A stretch of DNA of 64,000 nucleotides from Ariolimax columbianus (lineage: Eukaryota; Mollusca; Gastropoda; Stylommatophora; Arionidae). The stretch covers positions 3,638,200-3,702,199 of the forward strand of contig JAVGWX010000001.1 of assembly GCA_036924085.1 (NCBI GenBank). Direction: 5' to 3'. The notes beneath the pieces are model-generated. The model was not told the DNA's origin and did no database searches. It saw only the letters and a list, made by a program, of their open reading frames with translations. Below, piece by piece: positions 21,690 to 33,745 of this stretch. The translations under genes were made by a program, and so were the position numbers. Position 1 is the stretch's first letter, and the number at the start of each line of letters is the position of its first letter.

Positions 21690-22325
21690 TTCTAACATAT
21701 TTCAGGAGCGTACTCCAACCCATCTCAAGCCACAAACAAGATAGACTCTCATACAAACAAAATATATAGCATAAACTAAAAAATAAAATATAAACAGATC
21801 TAGTCCTACAGCGGATTCCAACCGTGGGATTCTTTGAAACGAGAAAGCAGATGAGCTCGCAAAAGTCTGAGTGGCGGCATGCAAACTCGCCATCCACATA
21901 GCTATAAAGAATCAAAGACGCTCATCAAACGAGCTATCAACAGAATAGAGAGACCAGCACAAAGAATACAGACCAGAAAATGGTAGCACAGACAATCTTT
22001 GCACAGATGTGCCGACAAAGATCTTCAGACTCAGATCCGGACAATGCAGACTCAAGACCCACCTCCACAGAATGGGTCTCAGAGACACTGCCACGTGCAA
22101 CTGTGGAACACCCAAGCAAACACCAGGACTGTCTCACTCGTGTAGACCAAAGAGAGACAGGCCCGGTGGAGGAATTATGTTCACAATGATGTGACGGGCC
22201 GACGAAGACCTGAAACGCAGTCTCCTACGTGGACCTCACCGGGTCAAAAGCATAGCATCAGTTTAACAAAGAAGATGACGAAATAGAAGAAGAAGAAGAA
22301 GAAGAAGAAGAAGAAGAAGAAATGT
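21690..22325 (+). mobile_element. LINE 3' fragment with (GAA)n tail
   Basis: In plus frames the peptide FRLRSGQCRLKTHLHRMGLRD followed by CNCGTPKQTP matches the terminal zinc-knuckle region of RNase H-bearing I/Jockey-type LINEs. Frameshifts follow. The copy ends in (gaa)n at about 22283-22321, like the tails at 33185 and 53208. It is a different subfamily from the other three copies. Confidence 0.75.
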
Positions 22326-22599
22326 ATCTCTCGTACGTTGCTTCGAGAATATTAGGTTTGTTCGCTTCCGCTTTGGTTTGATGTTTCTAACTTTCATTGC
22401 GTGTAATTAGATTAATGTTTGTATATCGGTCGTGTACGTTGTCTCGTGTTTTAATGAAATGTCCTGCTCTTCTCACTTGTTATGTGTGTCTCGAGTATTT
22501 AATGTCTATGTTCTCTCCGCTGATCCGTGAATTTTATGTTCTTGTTGTCTCCTGATCAATATGATTTAGTGTTCTTGTCTTGTCTCTACTGGTTGTGTT

Positions 22600-24975
22600 T
22601 TTAAGTGTTCTTATCTGCTCTACAGATCAGTGTGATTTAGCGTTCTTGTCTTGTTGGTTGTTGGTTGACCTGTGTGATTTAGCGTTCTTGTCTTGTTGGT
22701 TGACCTGTGTGATTTAGCGTTCTTGTCTTGTTGGTTGACCTGTGTGATTTAGCGTTCTTGTCTTGTTGGTTGACCAGTGTGATTGAGTGTTCTTGTCTTG
22801 TTGTTTGTTAGTTGACCAGTGTGATTTAGCGTTCTTGTCTTGTTGGTTGACCAGTGTGATTGAGTGTTCTTGTCTTGTTGGTTGACCTGTGTGATTTAGC
22901 GTTCTTGTCTTGTTGGTTGTTGGTTGACCTGTGTGATTTAGCGTTCTTGTCTTGTTGGTTGTTGGTTGACCTGTGTGATTGAGTGTTCTTATCTTGTTGG
23001 TTGTTGGTTGACCAGTGTGATTTAGTGTTCTTGTCTTGTTGGTTGTTGGTTGACCAGTGTGATTTAGTGTTCTTGTCTTGTTGGTTGTTGGTTGACCAGT
23101 GTGATTTAGTGTTCTTGTCTTGTTGGTTGTTGGTTGACCAGTGTGATTTAGTGTTCTTGTCTTGTTGGTTGTTGGTTGACCAGTGTGATTTAGTGTTCTT
23201 GTCTTGTTGGTTGTTGGTTGACCAGTGTGATTGAGTGTTCTTGTCTTGTTGGTTGTTGGTTGACCTGTGTGATTGAGTGTTCTTATCTTGTTGGTTGACC
23301 TGTGTGATTGAGTGTTCTTGTCTTGTTGGTTGACCTGTGTGATTGAGTGTTCTTATCTTGTTGGTTGACCTGTGTGATTGAGTGTTCTTATCTTGTTGGT
23401 TGTTGGTTGACCTGTGTGATTGAGTGTTCTTATCTTGTTGGTTGACCTGTGTGATTGAGTGTTCTTATCTTGTTGGTTGTTGGTTGACCTGTGTGATTGA
23501 GTGTTCTTATCTTGTTGGTTGTTGGTTGACCTGTGTGATTGAATGTTCTTATCTTGTTGGTTGACCTGTGTGATTCAGTGTTCTTATCTTGTTGGTTGTT
23601 GGTTGACCTGTGTGATTGAGTGTTCTTATCTTGTTGGTTGTTGGTTGACCTGTGTGATTGAGTGTTCTTGTCTTGTTGGTTGACCTGTGTGATTGAGTGT
23701 TCTTGTCTTGTTGGTTGTTGGTTGGCCTGTGTGATTGAGTGTTCTTGTCTTGTTGGTTGACCTGTGTGATTGAGTGTTCTTATCTTGTTGGTTGACCTGT
23801 GTGATTGAGTGTTCTTATCTTGTTGGTTGTTGGTTGACCTGTGTGATTGAGTGTTCTTATCTTGTTGGTTGTTGGTTGACCTGTGTGATTGAGTGTTCTT
23901 ATCTTGTTGGTTGACCTGTGTGATTCAGTGTTCTTATCTTGTTGGTTGTTGGTTGACCTGTGTGATTGAGTGTTCTTATCTTGTTGGTTGTTGGTTGACC
24001 TGTGTGATTGAGTGTTCTTGTCTTGTTGGTTGTTGGTTGACCAGTGGGATTGAGTGTTCTTGTCTTGTTGGTTGTTGGTTGACCTGTGTGATTGAGTGTT
24101 CTTGTCTTGTTGGTTGTTGGTTGACCTGTGTGATTGAGTGTTCTTATCGTGTTGGTTGTTGGTTGACCTGTGTGATTGAGTGTTCTTGTCTTGTTGGTTA
24201 ACCTGTGTGATTGAGTGTTCTTATCTTGTTGGTTGACCTGTGTGATTGAGTGTTCTTATCTTGTTGGTTGTTGGTTGACCTGTGTGATTGAGTGTTCTTA
24301 TCTTGTTGGTTGTTGGTTGACCTGTGTGATTCAGTGTTCTTATCTTGTTGGTTGACCTGTGTGATTCAGTGTTCTTATCTTGTTGGCTGTTGGTTGACCT
24401 GTGTGATTGAGTGTTCTTATCTTGTTGGCTGTTGGTTGACCTGTGTGATTGAGTGTTCTTATCTTGTTGGCTGTTGGTTGACCTGTGTGATTGAGTGTTC
24501 TTATCTTGTTGGTTGTTGGTTGACCTGTGTGATTGAGTGTTCTTGTCTTGTTGGTTGACCTGTGTGATTGAGTGTTCTTGTCTTGTTGGTTGTTGGTTGA
24601 CCTGTGTGATTGAGTGTTCTTATCTTGTTGGCTGTTGGTTGACCTGTGTGATTGAGTGTTCTTATCTTGTTGGTTGTTGGTTGACCTGTGTGATTGAGTG
24701 TTCTTATCTTGTTTGCTGTTGGTTGACCTGTGTGATTGAGTGTTCTTGTCTTGTTGGTTGACCTGTGTGATTGAGTGTTCTTATCTTGTTTGCTGTTGGT
24801 TGACCTGTGTGATTGAGCGTACTTGTCTTGTTGGTTGTTGGTTGACCTGTGTGATTGAGTGTTCTTATCTTGTTGGCTGTTGGTTGACCTGTGTGATTGA
24901 GTGTTCTTATCTTGTTGGTTGTTGGTTGACCTGTGTGATTGAGTGTTCTTGTCTTGTTGGTTGACCAGGGTCACA
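22600..24975. repeat. 35/42-bp minisatellite, about 2.4 kb
   Basis: About 60 units of gtgtgattgagtgttcttgt plus cttgttggttgttggttgacct (42 bp), alternating with a 35-bp form lacking one gttggtt. Degenerate seed-like units lie at 22550-22650 (gatcaatatgatttagtg). A block at 23461-23650 recurs about 350 bp later, giving higher-order structure. Frames in both strands are artefacts. Confidence 0.95.
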
Positions 24976-25194
24976 AGGATGGCCGTAATGTGAAGGGGCT
25001 GCCAAAATATTGTCCCCAGTTATCATGTCTATGGCATGACTCCACTTTGTTGTCCTTTCTCGTGTGTTATTAAAGTTGGCTCTTGTCAATTGCCTGTTGT
25101 CTCCGCTTTTCTTCTCCTCATGATGTAGTACCAGAAATAAGTTGTCCAATAGGGGATGAAACAGAATAAGGAGAATAAACGTGACCATGAGAAG

Positions 25195-25872
25195 GGACAC
25201 AGTAAAGAGTAGGTTTCCCATGAGCACACACGCAAATGAGCACATATACACACACATGAGCACATGAGCACACACACACATGAGGACACACACGCAAATG
25301 AGCACACACACAAATGAGCACACACACACAAATGAGCACACACACAAATTAGCACACACACATATGAGTACACACGTACACAAATGAGCACACACACAAA
25401 TGAGCACACATACACACACATGAGCACACACACAAATGAACACACATACACACATGCGCACCCACACACGCAAATGAGCACACACACATGAGTACACACA
25501 CAAATGAGAACATACACACAAATGAGCACACACACACAAATGAGCACACATACACACACATGAGCACACACACAAATGACCACACACACAAATGAGCACA
25601 CACACACAAATGAACACACACAGATGAGAACACATACACACACACACATGAGCACACACACACACACAAATGAGCACACATACACACACAAGAGCACACA
25701 CACACAAATGAGCACACACACACAAATGAGCACACACACACATATGAGCACACACACAAATGAGCACACACAAATGAGCACACACACACACAAATGAGCA
25801 CACACACACAAATGAGCACAAGCACACACACAAATGAGCACAAACACAAATGAGCAGACACACAAAAACACT
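25195..25872. repeat. CA-rich minisatellite (14-20 bp units)
   Basis: About 40 units of gagcacacacacaaat with variable CA length and variants gagcacatacacacacat. On the minus strand it gives Cys/Val/His periodic frames of up to 342 codons, which are spurious. Confidence 0.93.
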
Positions 25873-27065
25873 TGACACATACTGCATCCACTTGGCAGAT
25901 TGAAAAACAACGAAGAGTAGAAAATAATGATTCAAAAACTCATGTATAATACTTAACTAGCAGAGCTAACAAGTTAAGCAGATTTTGATTTTACTAAAGA
26001 AATTAAACAGACTTTGTTTTTGGAAAGCGAAATTAATACCTCGCAACCTGACATATGTTCCTGTTAACAGACTTTCAGATGTTTACGGTGATATTTAAGA
26101 GACAATCTAATCATGACTTCTGCCAGTACGCATGCGCATGAAAAGCCATTATTATCATCGACATCAAGAATTAACACATTTGCACACGCTGTAAAGTAGT
26201 TTTTGTGTTATCTGTGTGGGGAGGGAAACATTGAAACTGCAATGTGCACAGATTAACACACAGTATTGGAGGTAAAACACAGGATGCGCAGAGATAGCTC
26301 ATTTATCACACTATTCCTCCCACTACTGCTGTCTGTTATGTAGCCAAGAAGGTACAAGACGTCCTCTTCTCAACCGATCTCGTCTGAATCTATTTTTGTT
26401 CTTCTTACCAAGTCCGTTGTCTTTCTGTCTATCCTACGTAACCGTGTATATGACTGATGCTGTTCTCTGTCCTGCAACCTTTAACTTTTTCCGTTGTTTT
26501 TTCTCTGTTCATCGCCATCTCTCACTCCACGCTTCGTCTATCTGTGTTTTTCTGTGGGATTGTTCTTACGCCTCCCGTCACAGACGATTAGTTTGTTTTT
26601 CTGTAGCCAAATGTGATGAAAGCAGTGAATGTGTTTATAGTTTTTGTTCAGGTGAAGGCCACTAGATGAAACGTGCAACCAGATGCGGGTGTAGATGGGG
26701 ACGAGTTTGTGTGTGTGTGCCTGCGCGTGTCTGTGTGTATGTGTTATGTTGTACCGTACGTCAGTGTATGTATGACATGTATTGAGAAGCACGAGTATTT
26801 TGTAGCGGCCCAGTTGACATATTGGCGTGTAAGCATGTATATAACTGTGTGTGTGTGTGCGCGCGCGCGCGAGTTTCTGTGCGAGTACATGTGTGTGGGG
26901 AAGGGGGAGGGGCTGATGTGTTTGCTAGACAATGGTAGGATCATCATTTACCCCTTAGGTTCCCCCTGTAACATGGGACCACAACACGTTCTTTCCATCT
27001 GGGCCGTCTTCCTGAGTTCAGCCCACGAGAGCCCGCCTGAAGCGACTTCCTCCTCGACTGTTTAC
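25873..27065. other. Unassigned; contains a GT/GC alternating tract
   Basis: A (gt)n(gc)n tract at about 26846-26872 (gtgtgtgtgcgcgcgcgcgc) is Z-DNA-prone. No supported exon. Confidence 0.45.
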
Positions 27066-27069
27066 CGCC

Positions 27070-27225
27070 ATGTCTATTTGTTACCTCCCAGTTCGTCTCT
27101 ATCCCTTTGTGCTCCAATCAAGCGTATCCTATCCATCCACACTTTACCGCCCCACTCGTCTCTACCCCTTTGGGCTCCAATCAGGCGTACCCTATCCATC
27201 CCTCGACTTTACCTCCCCAATTTCC
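27070..27225. repeat. Two-copy direct repeat, about 65-70 bp
   Basis: Two units sharing tcgtctctaYccctttgKgc and cgtaYcctatccatcc. Confidence 0.75.
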
Positions 27226-27559
27226 TGTTGTGTTGGTTGTGCTCCTGCCCACAGAACTGTGTCTGCCACGACCTATAAAAGAAAGCTAACATGAAGTATT
27301 CTGAGAAGACATTTGTTTCGAAGGTTTGCAGTCTGGACGTGATACACTTAGTCGTAGGGCATTCCTCAAAGCCCTATAGCAGGACCGACTTTTTATCCAT
27401 GGAGAATGCTGCCGAGTTCAACATTGAACCAAGAGAGTTGAATGCAAATCTGGCCTGGTTAATCCTAACATTAACATATTTGTTTGTTACTCTGTCTTCG
27501 TCAATGTGACTGCCAGAAAGATAACATTGTGTAATAGTTGTCCATCACAAGTGATGAAG

Positions 27560-27790
27560 ACCACTCTCTTTGTTTAGCCGTGTGGACAGTCGTATCTCTT
27601 GCTGTGTCCGCTGAAATGGGTGACTTGCGCTGTGATTTGGATTAAAGTGAGGAAGAAACTGCGCCTTTTGTAAACCTCACTCACAGAGCCTAAACTACCT
27701 TTTGCCAGTGGCAAGACATTCATCGAGACGACTGGAGATAGCATAGGATGCAGATTTTGCCTCAGGGTTACCACCGAAGCATTTCCGTAA
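27560..27790 (-). mobile_element. Dispersed repeat related to 33480-33660
   Basis: Shares in the same order with 33480-33660 the blocks ttRtagtgagSaagaaactg, gccagtggcaagacattc and cgagacgactggag. Strand is assigned from the tRNA-like head at 33680-33745. Function unknown. Confidence 0.5.
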
Positions 27791-27849
27791 ACATGTAACC
27801 CGCAGGGTAGAAAGGTGGGAAGGTATCTAACGCAGTTTGTCGTGTCTTT

Positions 27850-28515
27850 TCGATAACCACAAGAGGTCATATGGACAACACTCAGCGTGTGAGTGAGTCT
27901 GGCATCTCTCCCCAGCTGTATTCAGCTCATCATAGTAGCATCTAAAATTCCTATACGCCATATTCGTGAAGGTGAACCGGCAGAAGTACCCCGTAAAATA
28001 CGTCACAGGTATAAGCGTAGTGCCATTCAGCCGGCGTCCAGACCAGGATAAACGGATGGAAGAAATCACAAAAAAAGAACGAAATAAGAAGTCCAGACGG
28101 AAAACAACTCCACTTTTCCGTGAACACAAGTGTAAGTCGTCAACTAGTGTGAATTCCAGGCAAATCCGTGGTCTGACGGAATCCATTACGATCCAAAACA
28201 GTAGAGAAATGTAGACTCGCAGCCAGTTATGGCGCCATCTTTGCCATTGTGTAGGTCTTGAATTAACTGGTCATTAATATTGATAGGGTCTCTTTCTTTG
28301 TTATTTGTTATTTTTTTCCACACTAATCTGCAATCGGACTTTTACTGTTTCATATGTTAGTATGTCTTTCTTTCCTTGCATGCCCCGCTGCTTATGTGGG
28401 ATCAAGAGGCAGAACAGTGCATGAGGTGCAGGGGTCAGCGACTTCAAGCTGCTAGTGTCAGGGCCAGCGATCCAGAGTTGCCAAGACTCTTCTCCACTTC
28501 CACTTGATGATCCTG
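27850..28515. other. Unassigned
   Basis: A 119-codon minus-strand frame (28186-27827) has no recognised domain. Otherwise nothing supported. Confidence 0.35.
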
Positions 28516-28524
28516 GATAGCAGG

Positions 28525-28840
28525 CTGCAGCAGGGCAGACTGGTTAAGGAGAAGGGATCGAAGAGGGGAGGATAACCTGGTACCCAGACTGGTTAAGGAG
28601 AAGGGATCGAAGAGGGAAGGATAACCTGGTACCCAGACTGGTTAAGGAGAAGGGATCGAAGAGGGAAGGATAACCTGGTACCCAGACTGGTTAAGGAGAA
28701 GGGATCGAAGAGGGGAGGATAACCTGGTACCCAGACTGGTTAAGGAGAAGGGATCGAAGAAGGGAGGATAACCTGGTACCCAGACTGGTTAAGGAGAAGG
28801 GATCGAAGAGGGGAGGATAACCTGGTACCCAGACTGGTAA
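28525..28840. repeat. 49-bp minisatellite
   Basis: Six near-identical copies of agactggttaaggagaaggg plus atcgaagaggggaggataac and ctggtaccc. Very low divergence suggests recent expansion. Followed by (gaa)n/A-rich sequence to 28915. Confidence 0.95.
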
Positions 28841-28915
28841 AAAGAAGAAGAAGAAAAGAAGAAGAAGACGAAAATAAAAATAAGAAAAAAAAGAAGGAAA
28901 AATTCAATAAGAAGA

Positions 28916-30140
28916 GGCTTATGTGACAGGCATCCCATCCTCTACAAAAGGGAGGTCTCGCGGCTGCTTATCAAATGTTTACGGTATTCCTGTCTGGCCC
29001 TAATGTGAACTGTAAAGAGATCTGACAATGGTCATAGTCTGACAATGTGTGTTTGTGAATTATTCTACAGGTGGCCGCTTCATAGAGATCGTGTTTAATT
29101 CTTGCAAATTTGTCTGATATCCCAAAAGGTTTCAGTATCTTTCAAATGACTGCTCGGTCTTCACTTTCAAAATCTATAGTTCACATATAGAGGTGTCTGA
29201 TACTCCACAGATTACTTGATGATAAGTCTGAGGGTTGCTGTCTGATCTGAACAAGATCTGCCTGCCCGGAATTCTGCCTCTTCGTCTCTCAGTTTTCCAT
29301 CTTAAGAACATTTTATATCATCAAGAACTGTGGCTATTTGAATATTAGCTAAAAATAAATGGCCATTAGAACATTATCTGCCAAACTACCTACTAACAAT
29401 ATTTCATGTACAAGATCAGTGAGTGTGGTAAAGATGTTCAGTATCGACATGAGAGGAGCAAGCCGGAAATGACTATTCGCACGATTACTTCCCAGAAAAA
29501 CTAGTACGGAAAATAGACCAGGAAACCGTAAATATATTATTTATAAAACATTTACCGGATGTGCCACAGTGAAAGGAAGTAGTGCACCTGGCAAACCACC
29601 ATCTTAAACAGAGACCAGACTTGATTTGCCAAATACCTGACAATACATTTCTTTTCTAGTTTGAAAGTTTCTTTATTTCAGCTAGCAATTTAATCAATCG
29701 TTTATATCTGTGATTAGTGAATGCCAAAATTTGCCCGCGATTTGTGTATTACGATCATGTTATTTAAAACACAATTAGCATGTCCCTCCGCGTAGTACAA
29801 CGATTCTAGGGAAATGTTTGTTAAATTATTTTTTTCTTCTAATATATGCTATGAAAATTGTAATTAGCAGACGCTTCCGCTTCGAAATTTAAAAAAAATT
29901 TTAATCCAATCTAAAATTAAAAAAACAATTACCCACATACACATAAGTACATTTAACGAGCGCGCATGTGTAGATATATACAAGCGCATGCGCAGACGTA
30001 CGCACGTGCATGCACACACACTGTGTTATGTTACAAATCTGCACAGAAAATGATGATTAACAAGTTTTAAAGATATATCGTTATGACACTTAAAGATCTC
30101 TTGTACTAATACTGCCGCCATGCTTTCCAAATCATTTGGG
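28916..30140. other. Unassigned AT-rich sequence
   Basis: About 1.2 kb without a recognisable gene; homopolymeric A stretches near 29880-29925. Confidence 0.45.
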
Positions 30141-30144
30141 TAGA

Positions 30145-30370
30145 TTTTTAACTTGAATTTTGTCCGGAAAGCGGTCATTAAGCCTACTCTTCGAATTCTA
30201 ACTGCCAATGGATTTTTTACGTGCTCGACACTGATAACGGGCGTCCGATCTCACTGCCCAGAAATCAGTGACATTGTTATGAGAAGATCCACATGAATAA
30301 ATGCCGGTCTCCACATCGTGATTCGAATCCGCGACCTCCGCCGAACACCTTATCTATCAATGAGCCCCCT
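30145..30370 (-). mobile_element. SINE-like copy with tRNA-like head
   Basis: On the minus strand a head (ggctcattgatagataaggt, then box-B-like cggattcgaatcacg) precedes a body ending in a block shared with 41660-41765 (gcggYcattaaKcctac, then actgccRatggatttttWac). This indicates a dispersed family. Confidence 0.5.
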
Positions 30371-30537
30371 TAATGTAGATCCTTAAATACGTTAAACACA
30401 AGTGAACCAAGAAATGGTTCACTTTTCCTGTAACTTGTGGAGTCCATGCTGTCAACGGCGTTCTTACCTCACGGGACTCAAACCTAGAGCTACTTTTGCC
30501 TTGAGCTAAACGTCCTCAACTCATCATTGCACAGTTT

Positions 30538-30568
30538 GCCGAAGTCGGATGTGTTGGACTGCAATGTG
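30538..30568 (+). repeat. Left half of a pre-existing dispersed repeat, ending in the LINE target-site duplication
   Basis: Contains gaagtcggatgtgttggact. The 13-mer ggactgcaatgtg at 30556-30568 is repeated at 33202-33214 after the LINE. The interrupted repeat continues at 33215-33303, and an uninterrupted relative sits at 43785-43910 (minus strand). Confidence 0.88.
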
Positions 30569-33201
30569 TGAGCCATGAATGACGAAACCCCGTCAAATAA
30601 ACAAATTACTATCAAGCAGGGCGAGAACTTGATCACAGGTAAGAAAGCCGCAAACGCCTTTGTCGATCACTATGCCAGAGCAAACCACATCGAGGTCCCT
30701 GCAGACAAGCATACAGACATTAGCGAAGAGCTAAAGGGACACGAAAACATAAATACGGCTCCTGAAGAGCACATGATGGCCAAACTAACAATGCGCGAAA
30801 TGGAAGAGGCTATGAGAACACTAAAGAAAAGGAAATCTCCCGGAAAAGACGGGATAACAAACGAAATGCTGATGGGGCTGGGCCAAACAGCGAAGAAAAA
30901 ACTACTATCAGTCCTGAACCAAAGCTGGAAAAGGGGTATTGTACCCCAGGCATGGAAAGATGCAATACTGGTACCAGTACCAAAAACAGGAAAGGACAAA
31001 ACAGATCCGAATGGATACAGGCCCATAAGCCTACTGAGCTGTGTCGGCAAGCTGATGGAACGGATGATAAACACCAGACTGATGTGGCATCTGGAAGAAA
31101 AACGAATACTAATTCCACAGCAAGCCGGCTTTAGACAGCACAGATCCACTGAGGACCAGGTCATCCTCATAGCCCAGGAGATAGAAGATGCCTACCAGGC
31201 ACAGAAACACACAGTAGCTGTTTGGGTGGATCTGGAAAAGGCATTTGACAAAGTCTGGAAGGATGGACTTAGAGTCAAGCTAAGAAGAAGTGATGTTTGT
31301 GGGAAGATGTACAAGTGGATCAACCACTACCTCAAACAAAGAACGGCCAGAGTCCAAGTACAAGGGCAGATGAGCAAAAAAGTGACACTCGAGCAGGGAG
31401 TACCCCAAGGGGGAGTACTTTCACCCACACTCTTCCTGGTATATATAAACGATATTACAGAGAATATACCAAGAAGAGTCCATAGCTCAATGTTTGCAGA
31501 CGATCTGGCTATGTGGACCTCTGAAAAGAATCTCACTATAGCAAGAAATCGGATGCAAACGGCCCTAACATCGCTGGAAGAGTGGGCGAACTCATGGCTG
31601 GTCAAAATAAACGAGGAGAAAACCACGTGCACAATATTCTCGCTCTCATTAAAACCCCAAAGTACCAAATTAAGCCTAAATGGCAAAATCCTGCAGCCAA
31701 ACGACAACCCAACCTATCTGGGAGTCACATTTGATCGGCGCATGACATGGAAAAGTCAGATTGAGAGAAACCGAATGAAAGCCAGAGAAAGAATGGCGAT
31801 CATGAGGAAACTTGCTGGCACAAGCTGGGGAGCAGACGAAGGCATACTAAAGAAACTGTACACTGGAAGAGTGAGACCAGTTCTCGAGTATGGCATCGCG
31901 GCATGGACAACAGCAGCGAAGGCGAACTTCGATAAAGTTAACAAACTTCAAAACCAAGCCATGAGAATTATAACAGGTGGCATGAAGTCAACGCCAATTG
32001 TAGAACTTGAAAAGATTACAAAACTGCAATCCATGACCGACAGAAGAGACTGCAGAGCCCAGCTGCAGTCAGAGAAACTCCGAAGACTGACGGACCATCC
32101 AATGTACCAGAGACTAAACAATTTGGGAACTGGGAAACTAAAGCGGAGAAACTTTGCAGAAATAGCCAAAGCAAAGATGCACGAAGATCCCATAAACGCA
32201 CTAACAACACCAAAACCCATCACTACTGTACGAAAACCTACTTGGAGGCAGGATATATTTCCAGAGGTGGTAGAAAATATACCAGGTATTGCAAACAAAA
32301 ACTGCCAGACCGAAAAAGAAAGGAGAGACACTACCCTAAGCTTCATAACGAAAAGCTACCCAAGCATGGACTGGACCCATGCATACACCGACGGTTCTGT
32401 AACAAACGCTACACAGAACGGAGGGGCAGGAGCATTCCTGAACCTACCAAATGGCAGAAAAATAACACTGTCACTCGCTACTGGTAAGTACACAAGCAAT
32501 TTCAGAGCGGAGGCAGAGGCACTGAGGGCGGCAGTGGAAGAAATGGCAACACACAGTGAAAACGAGAGCCACATAGTCTTGCTGACAGATGCTCTCGCCG
32601 TAGTCACAGCGCTAAAAAGCCAGAAAAACACTGAGCTTAATGACTTAAGAGCAGCACTCTGCAAACTGTGCCAGCTGTCCGCACCAAAAAGGGTAGTGGT
32701 ACAGTGGGTTCCGTCACACTGCAACATCCAAGGCAACGAGGAGGCAGACAGACTGGCAAAAGAAGGTGCAAGGCTACCACAAACAGATACCAGTATGACG
32801 TACGAAGAGTCAAAACGGCTTATCAAAGCCAGGTACATGACTAAATGGGAAACCGAACATACTGGTTACACCAAAAACGATGCCTATTACCAGTTGAACC
32901 GAAGAGAGCAGGTCGTTGTCTTCAGACTTCGCACTGGCCACAATAGACTGAGGTACCACCTATTCAACAAATTGAAGATAGGGTGTACCGACGAATGCCC
33001 GTGCGGTACTGGTAAAATGACCACTGAACATCTGCTGCAGAACTGCCCGACATACGGGGATCAGAGAGAGCAGATGTGGCCATTGCCAGTGGAACTGCAA
33101 GACAAGCTCTATGGTAGTGGCGAGAGTCTCAGGACGACCGCCGCTTTTTTCGAAAAAATAATGGTTACTGTCTGACTGTGTACGCAGAAGAAGAAGAAGA
33201 A
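30569..33201 (+). mobile_element. 5'-truncated I/Jockey-like non-LTR retrotransposon
   Basis: The element is bounded by a 13-bp target-site duplication (30556-30568 and 33202-33214) and ends in (GAA)n at 33185-33201. It carries RT and RNase H but no endonuclease, so reverse transcription stopped before reaching the 5' end. The (GAA)n tail in place of poly(A) recalls I-type elements that end in simple repeats; clade assignment is inference. Confidence 0.93.
30575..33175 (+). CDS. LINE ORF2 fragment: reverse transcriptase plus RNase H (intact frame, 866 codons)
   Basis: Open frame with all RT landmarks in order: GYRPISLLSCVGKLMERMI (148-166), QAGFRQHRSTEDQ (183-195), VDLEKAFDKVW (catalytic Asp 219), QGVPQGGVLSPTLF (274-287), FADD (307-310) and TYLGVTFD (380-387). 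An RNase H domain follows with a complete D-E-D-D set: YTDGS (Asp 606), FRAE (Glu 646), LTDA (Asp 672) and NEEADRLA (Asp 725). A terminal cysteine/histidine cluster follows (CPC 808-810, His 819, Cys 824). The endonuclease expected upstream is missing. The ATG is simply the first Met inside the truncated linker, with no sign that it is used for expression. The frame has no stops, so the insertion is young or its source was recently active. It would have acted in retrotransposition by target-primed reverse transcription; as it stands it is a dead-on-arrival copy. Confidence 0.95.
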   Translation: MNDETPSNKQITIKQGENLITGKKAANAFVDHYARANHIEVPADKHTDISEELKGHENINTAPEEHMMAKLTMREMEEAMRTLKKRKSPGKDGITNEMLMGLGQTAKKKLLSVLNQSWKRGIVPQAWKDAILVPVPKTGKDKTDPNGYRPISLLSCVGKLMERMINTRLMWHLEEKRILIPQQAGFRQHRSTEDQVILIAQEIEDAYQAQKHTVAVWVDLEKAFDKVWKDGLRVKLRRSDVCGKMYKWINHYLKQRTARVQVQGQMSKKVTLEQGVPQGGVLSPTLFLVYINDITENIPRRVHSSMFADDLAMWTSEKNLTIARNRMQTALTSLEEWANSWLVKINEEKTTCTIFSLSLKPQSTKLSLNGKILQPNDNPTYLGVTFDRRMTWKSQIERNRMKARERMAIMRKLAGTSWGADEGILKKLYTGRVRPVLEYGIAAWTTAAKANFDKVNKLQNQAMRIITGGMKSTPIVELEKITKLQSMTDRRDCRAQLQSEKLRRLTDHPMYQRLNNLGTGKLKRRNFAEIAKAKMHEDPINALTTPKPITTVRKPTWRQDIFPEVVENIPGIANKNCQTEKERRDTTLSFITKSYPSMDWTHAYTDGSVTNATQNGGAGAFLNLPNGRKITLSLATGKYTSNFRAEAEALRAAVEEMATHSENESHIVLLTDALAVVTALKSQKNTELNDLRAALCKLCQLSAPKRVVVQWVPSHCNIQGNEEADRLAKEGARLPQTDTSMTYEESKRLIKARYMTKWETEHTGYTKNDAYYQLNRREQVVVFRLRTGHNRLRYHLFNKLKIGCTDECPCGTGKMTTEHLLQNCPTYGDQREQMWPLPVELQDKLYGSGESLRTTAAFFEKIMVTV

Positions 33202-33303
33202 GGACTGCAATGTGCAAATATCGCAGTCAAGCTGTAAACTACGACATTCCGTTATCTGGACTACGTTCTGCTACTTAAGCCCTTTTCATGGTTTGGTAGC
33301 GGG
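33202..33303 (+). repeat. Target-site duplication and right half of the interrupted dispersed repeat
   Basis: After ggactgcaatgtg the sequence continues caaatatcgcagtcaagctg and on to about 33303. It collinearly matches the minus strand of 43785-43870. Confidence 0.85.
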
Positions 33304-33464
33304 AGATTGAGAACGAACGAAGCCAAGTCATTATTGCACTGAGCTGACTGTGCCTCGTGCCTTATTGCACAACTGAACATGGATGACCTAAGGTTTACGA
33401 GTCTCTTGCTCGGCCTTGTGTGTTGGTGAGGTGGTAAGCCTTACAGGGCTGCTCAGAATTGTTA

Positions 33465-33745
33465 AGTTAGTTTCTTGCACCTCGCAAGCGAAGATGGCGA
33501 CACCATCAGATGATTTTGTCTGGATGATGTAACTTGCTCTGTATTTGGGTTATAGTGAGCAAGAAACTGCGCTGGTCCCCAGCTACTTTGGATCAGTGGC
33601 AAGACATCCGACGAGACGACTGGAGGTAACTCAGGATGCAGGCACTCTGGCCCCACCTTCATTGAGACCAGGGATCGCTTGAAGTCCGCGGGACTCGATC
33701 AAATCCGTTCATCGCTTTGAGAGACGAGCGCCTTACATTGACCAC
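33465..33745 (-). mobile_element. SINE-like copy
   Basis: On the minus strand a tRNA-like head (gtaaggcgctcgtctctcaa, then gatcgagtcccgcgg) is followed by a body with cagtcgtctcgtcggatg and gcgcagtttcttgctcac. The body is shared with 27560-27790. Confidence 0.5.

Noticed and set aside
24501..25935. Minus-strand frames of 157-342 codons (Gln/Asn/Thr-rich, then Cys/Val/His-rich)
   Set aside because: Artefacts of the 35/42-bp and CA-rich arrays.
30575..30577. The ATG as a genuine translation start of the LINE protein
   Set aside because: It lies in the linker between the missing endonuclease and RT, six bases after the truncation point.
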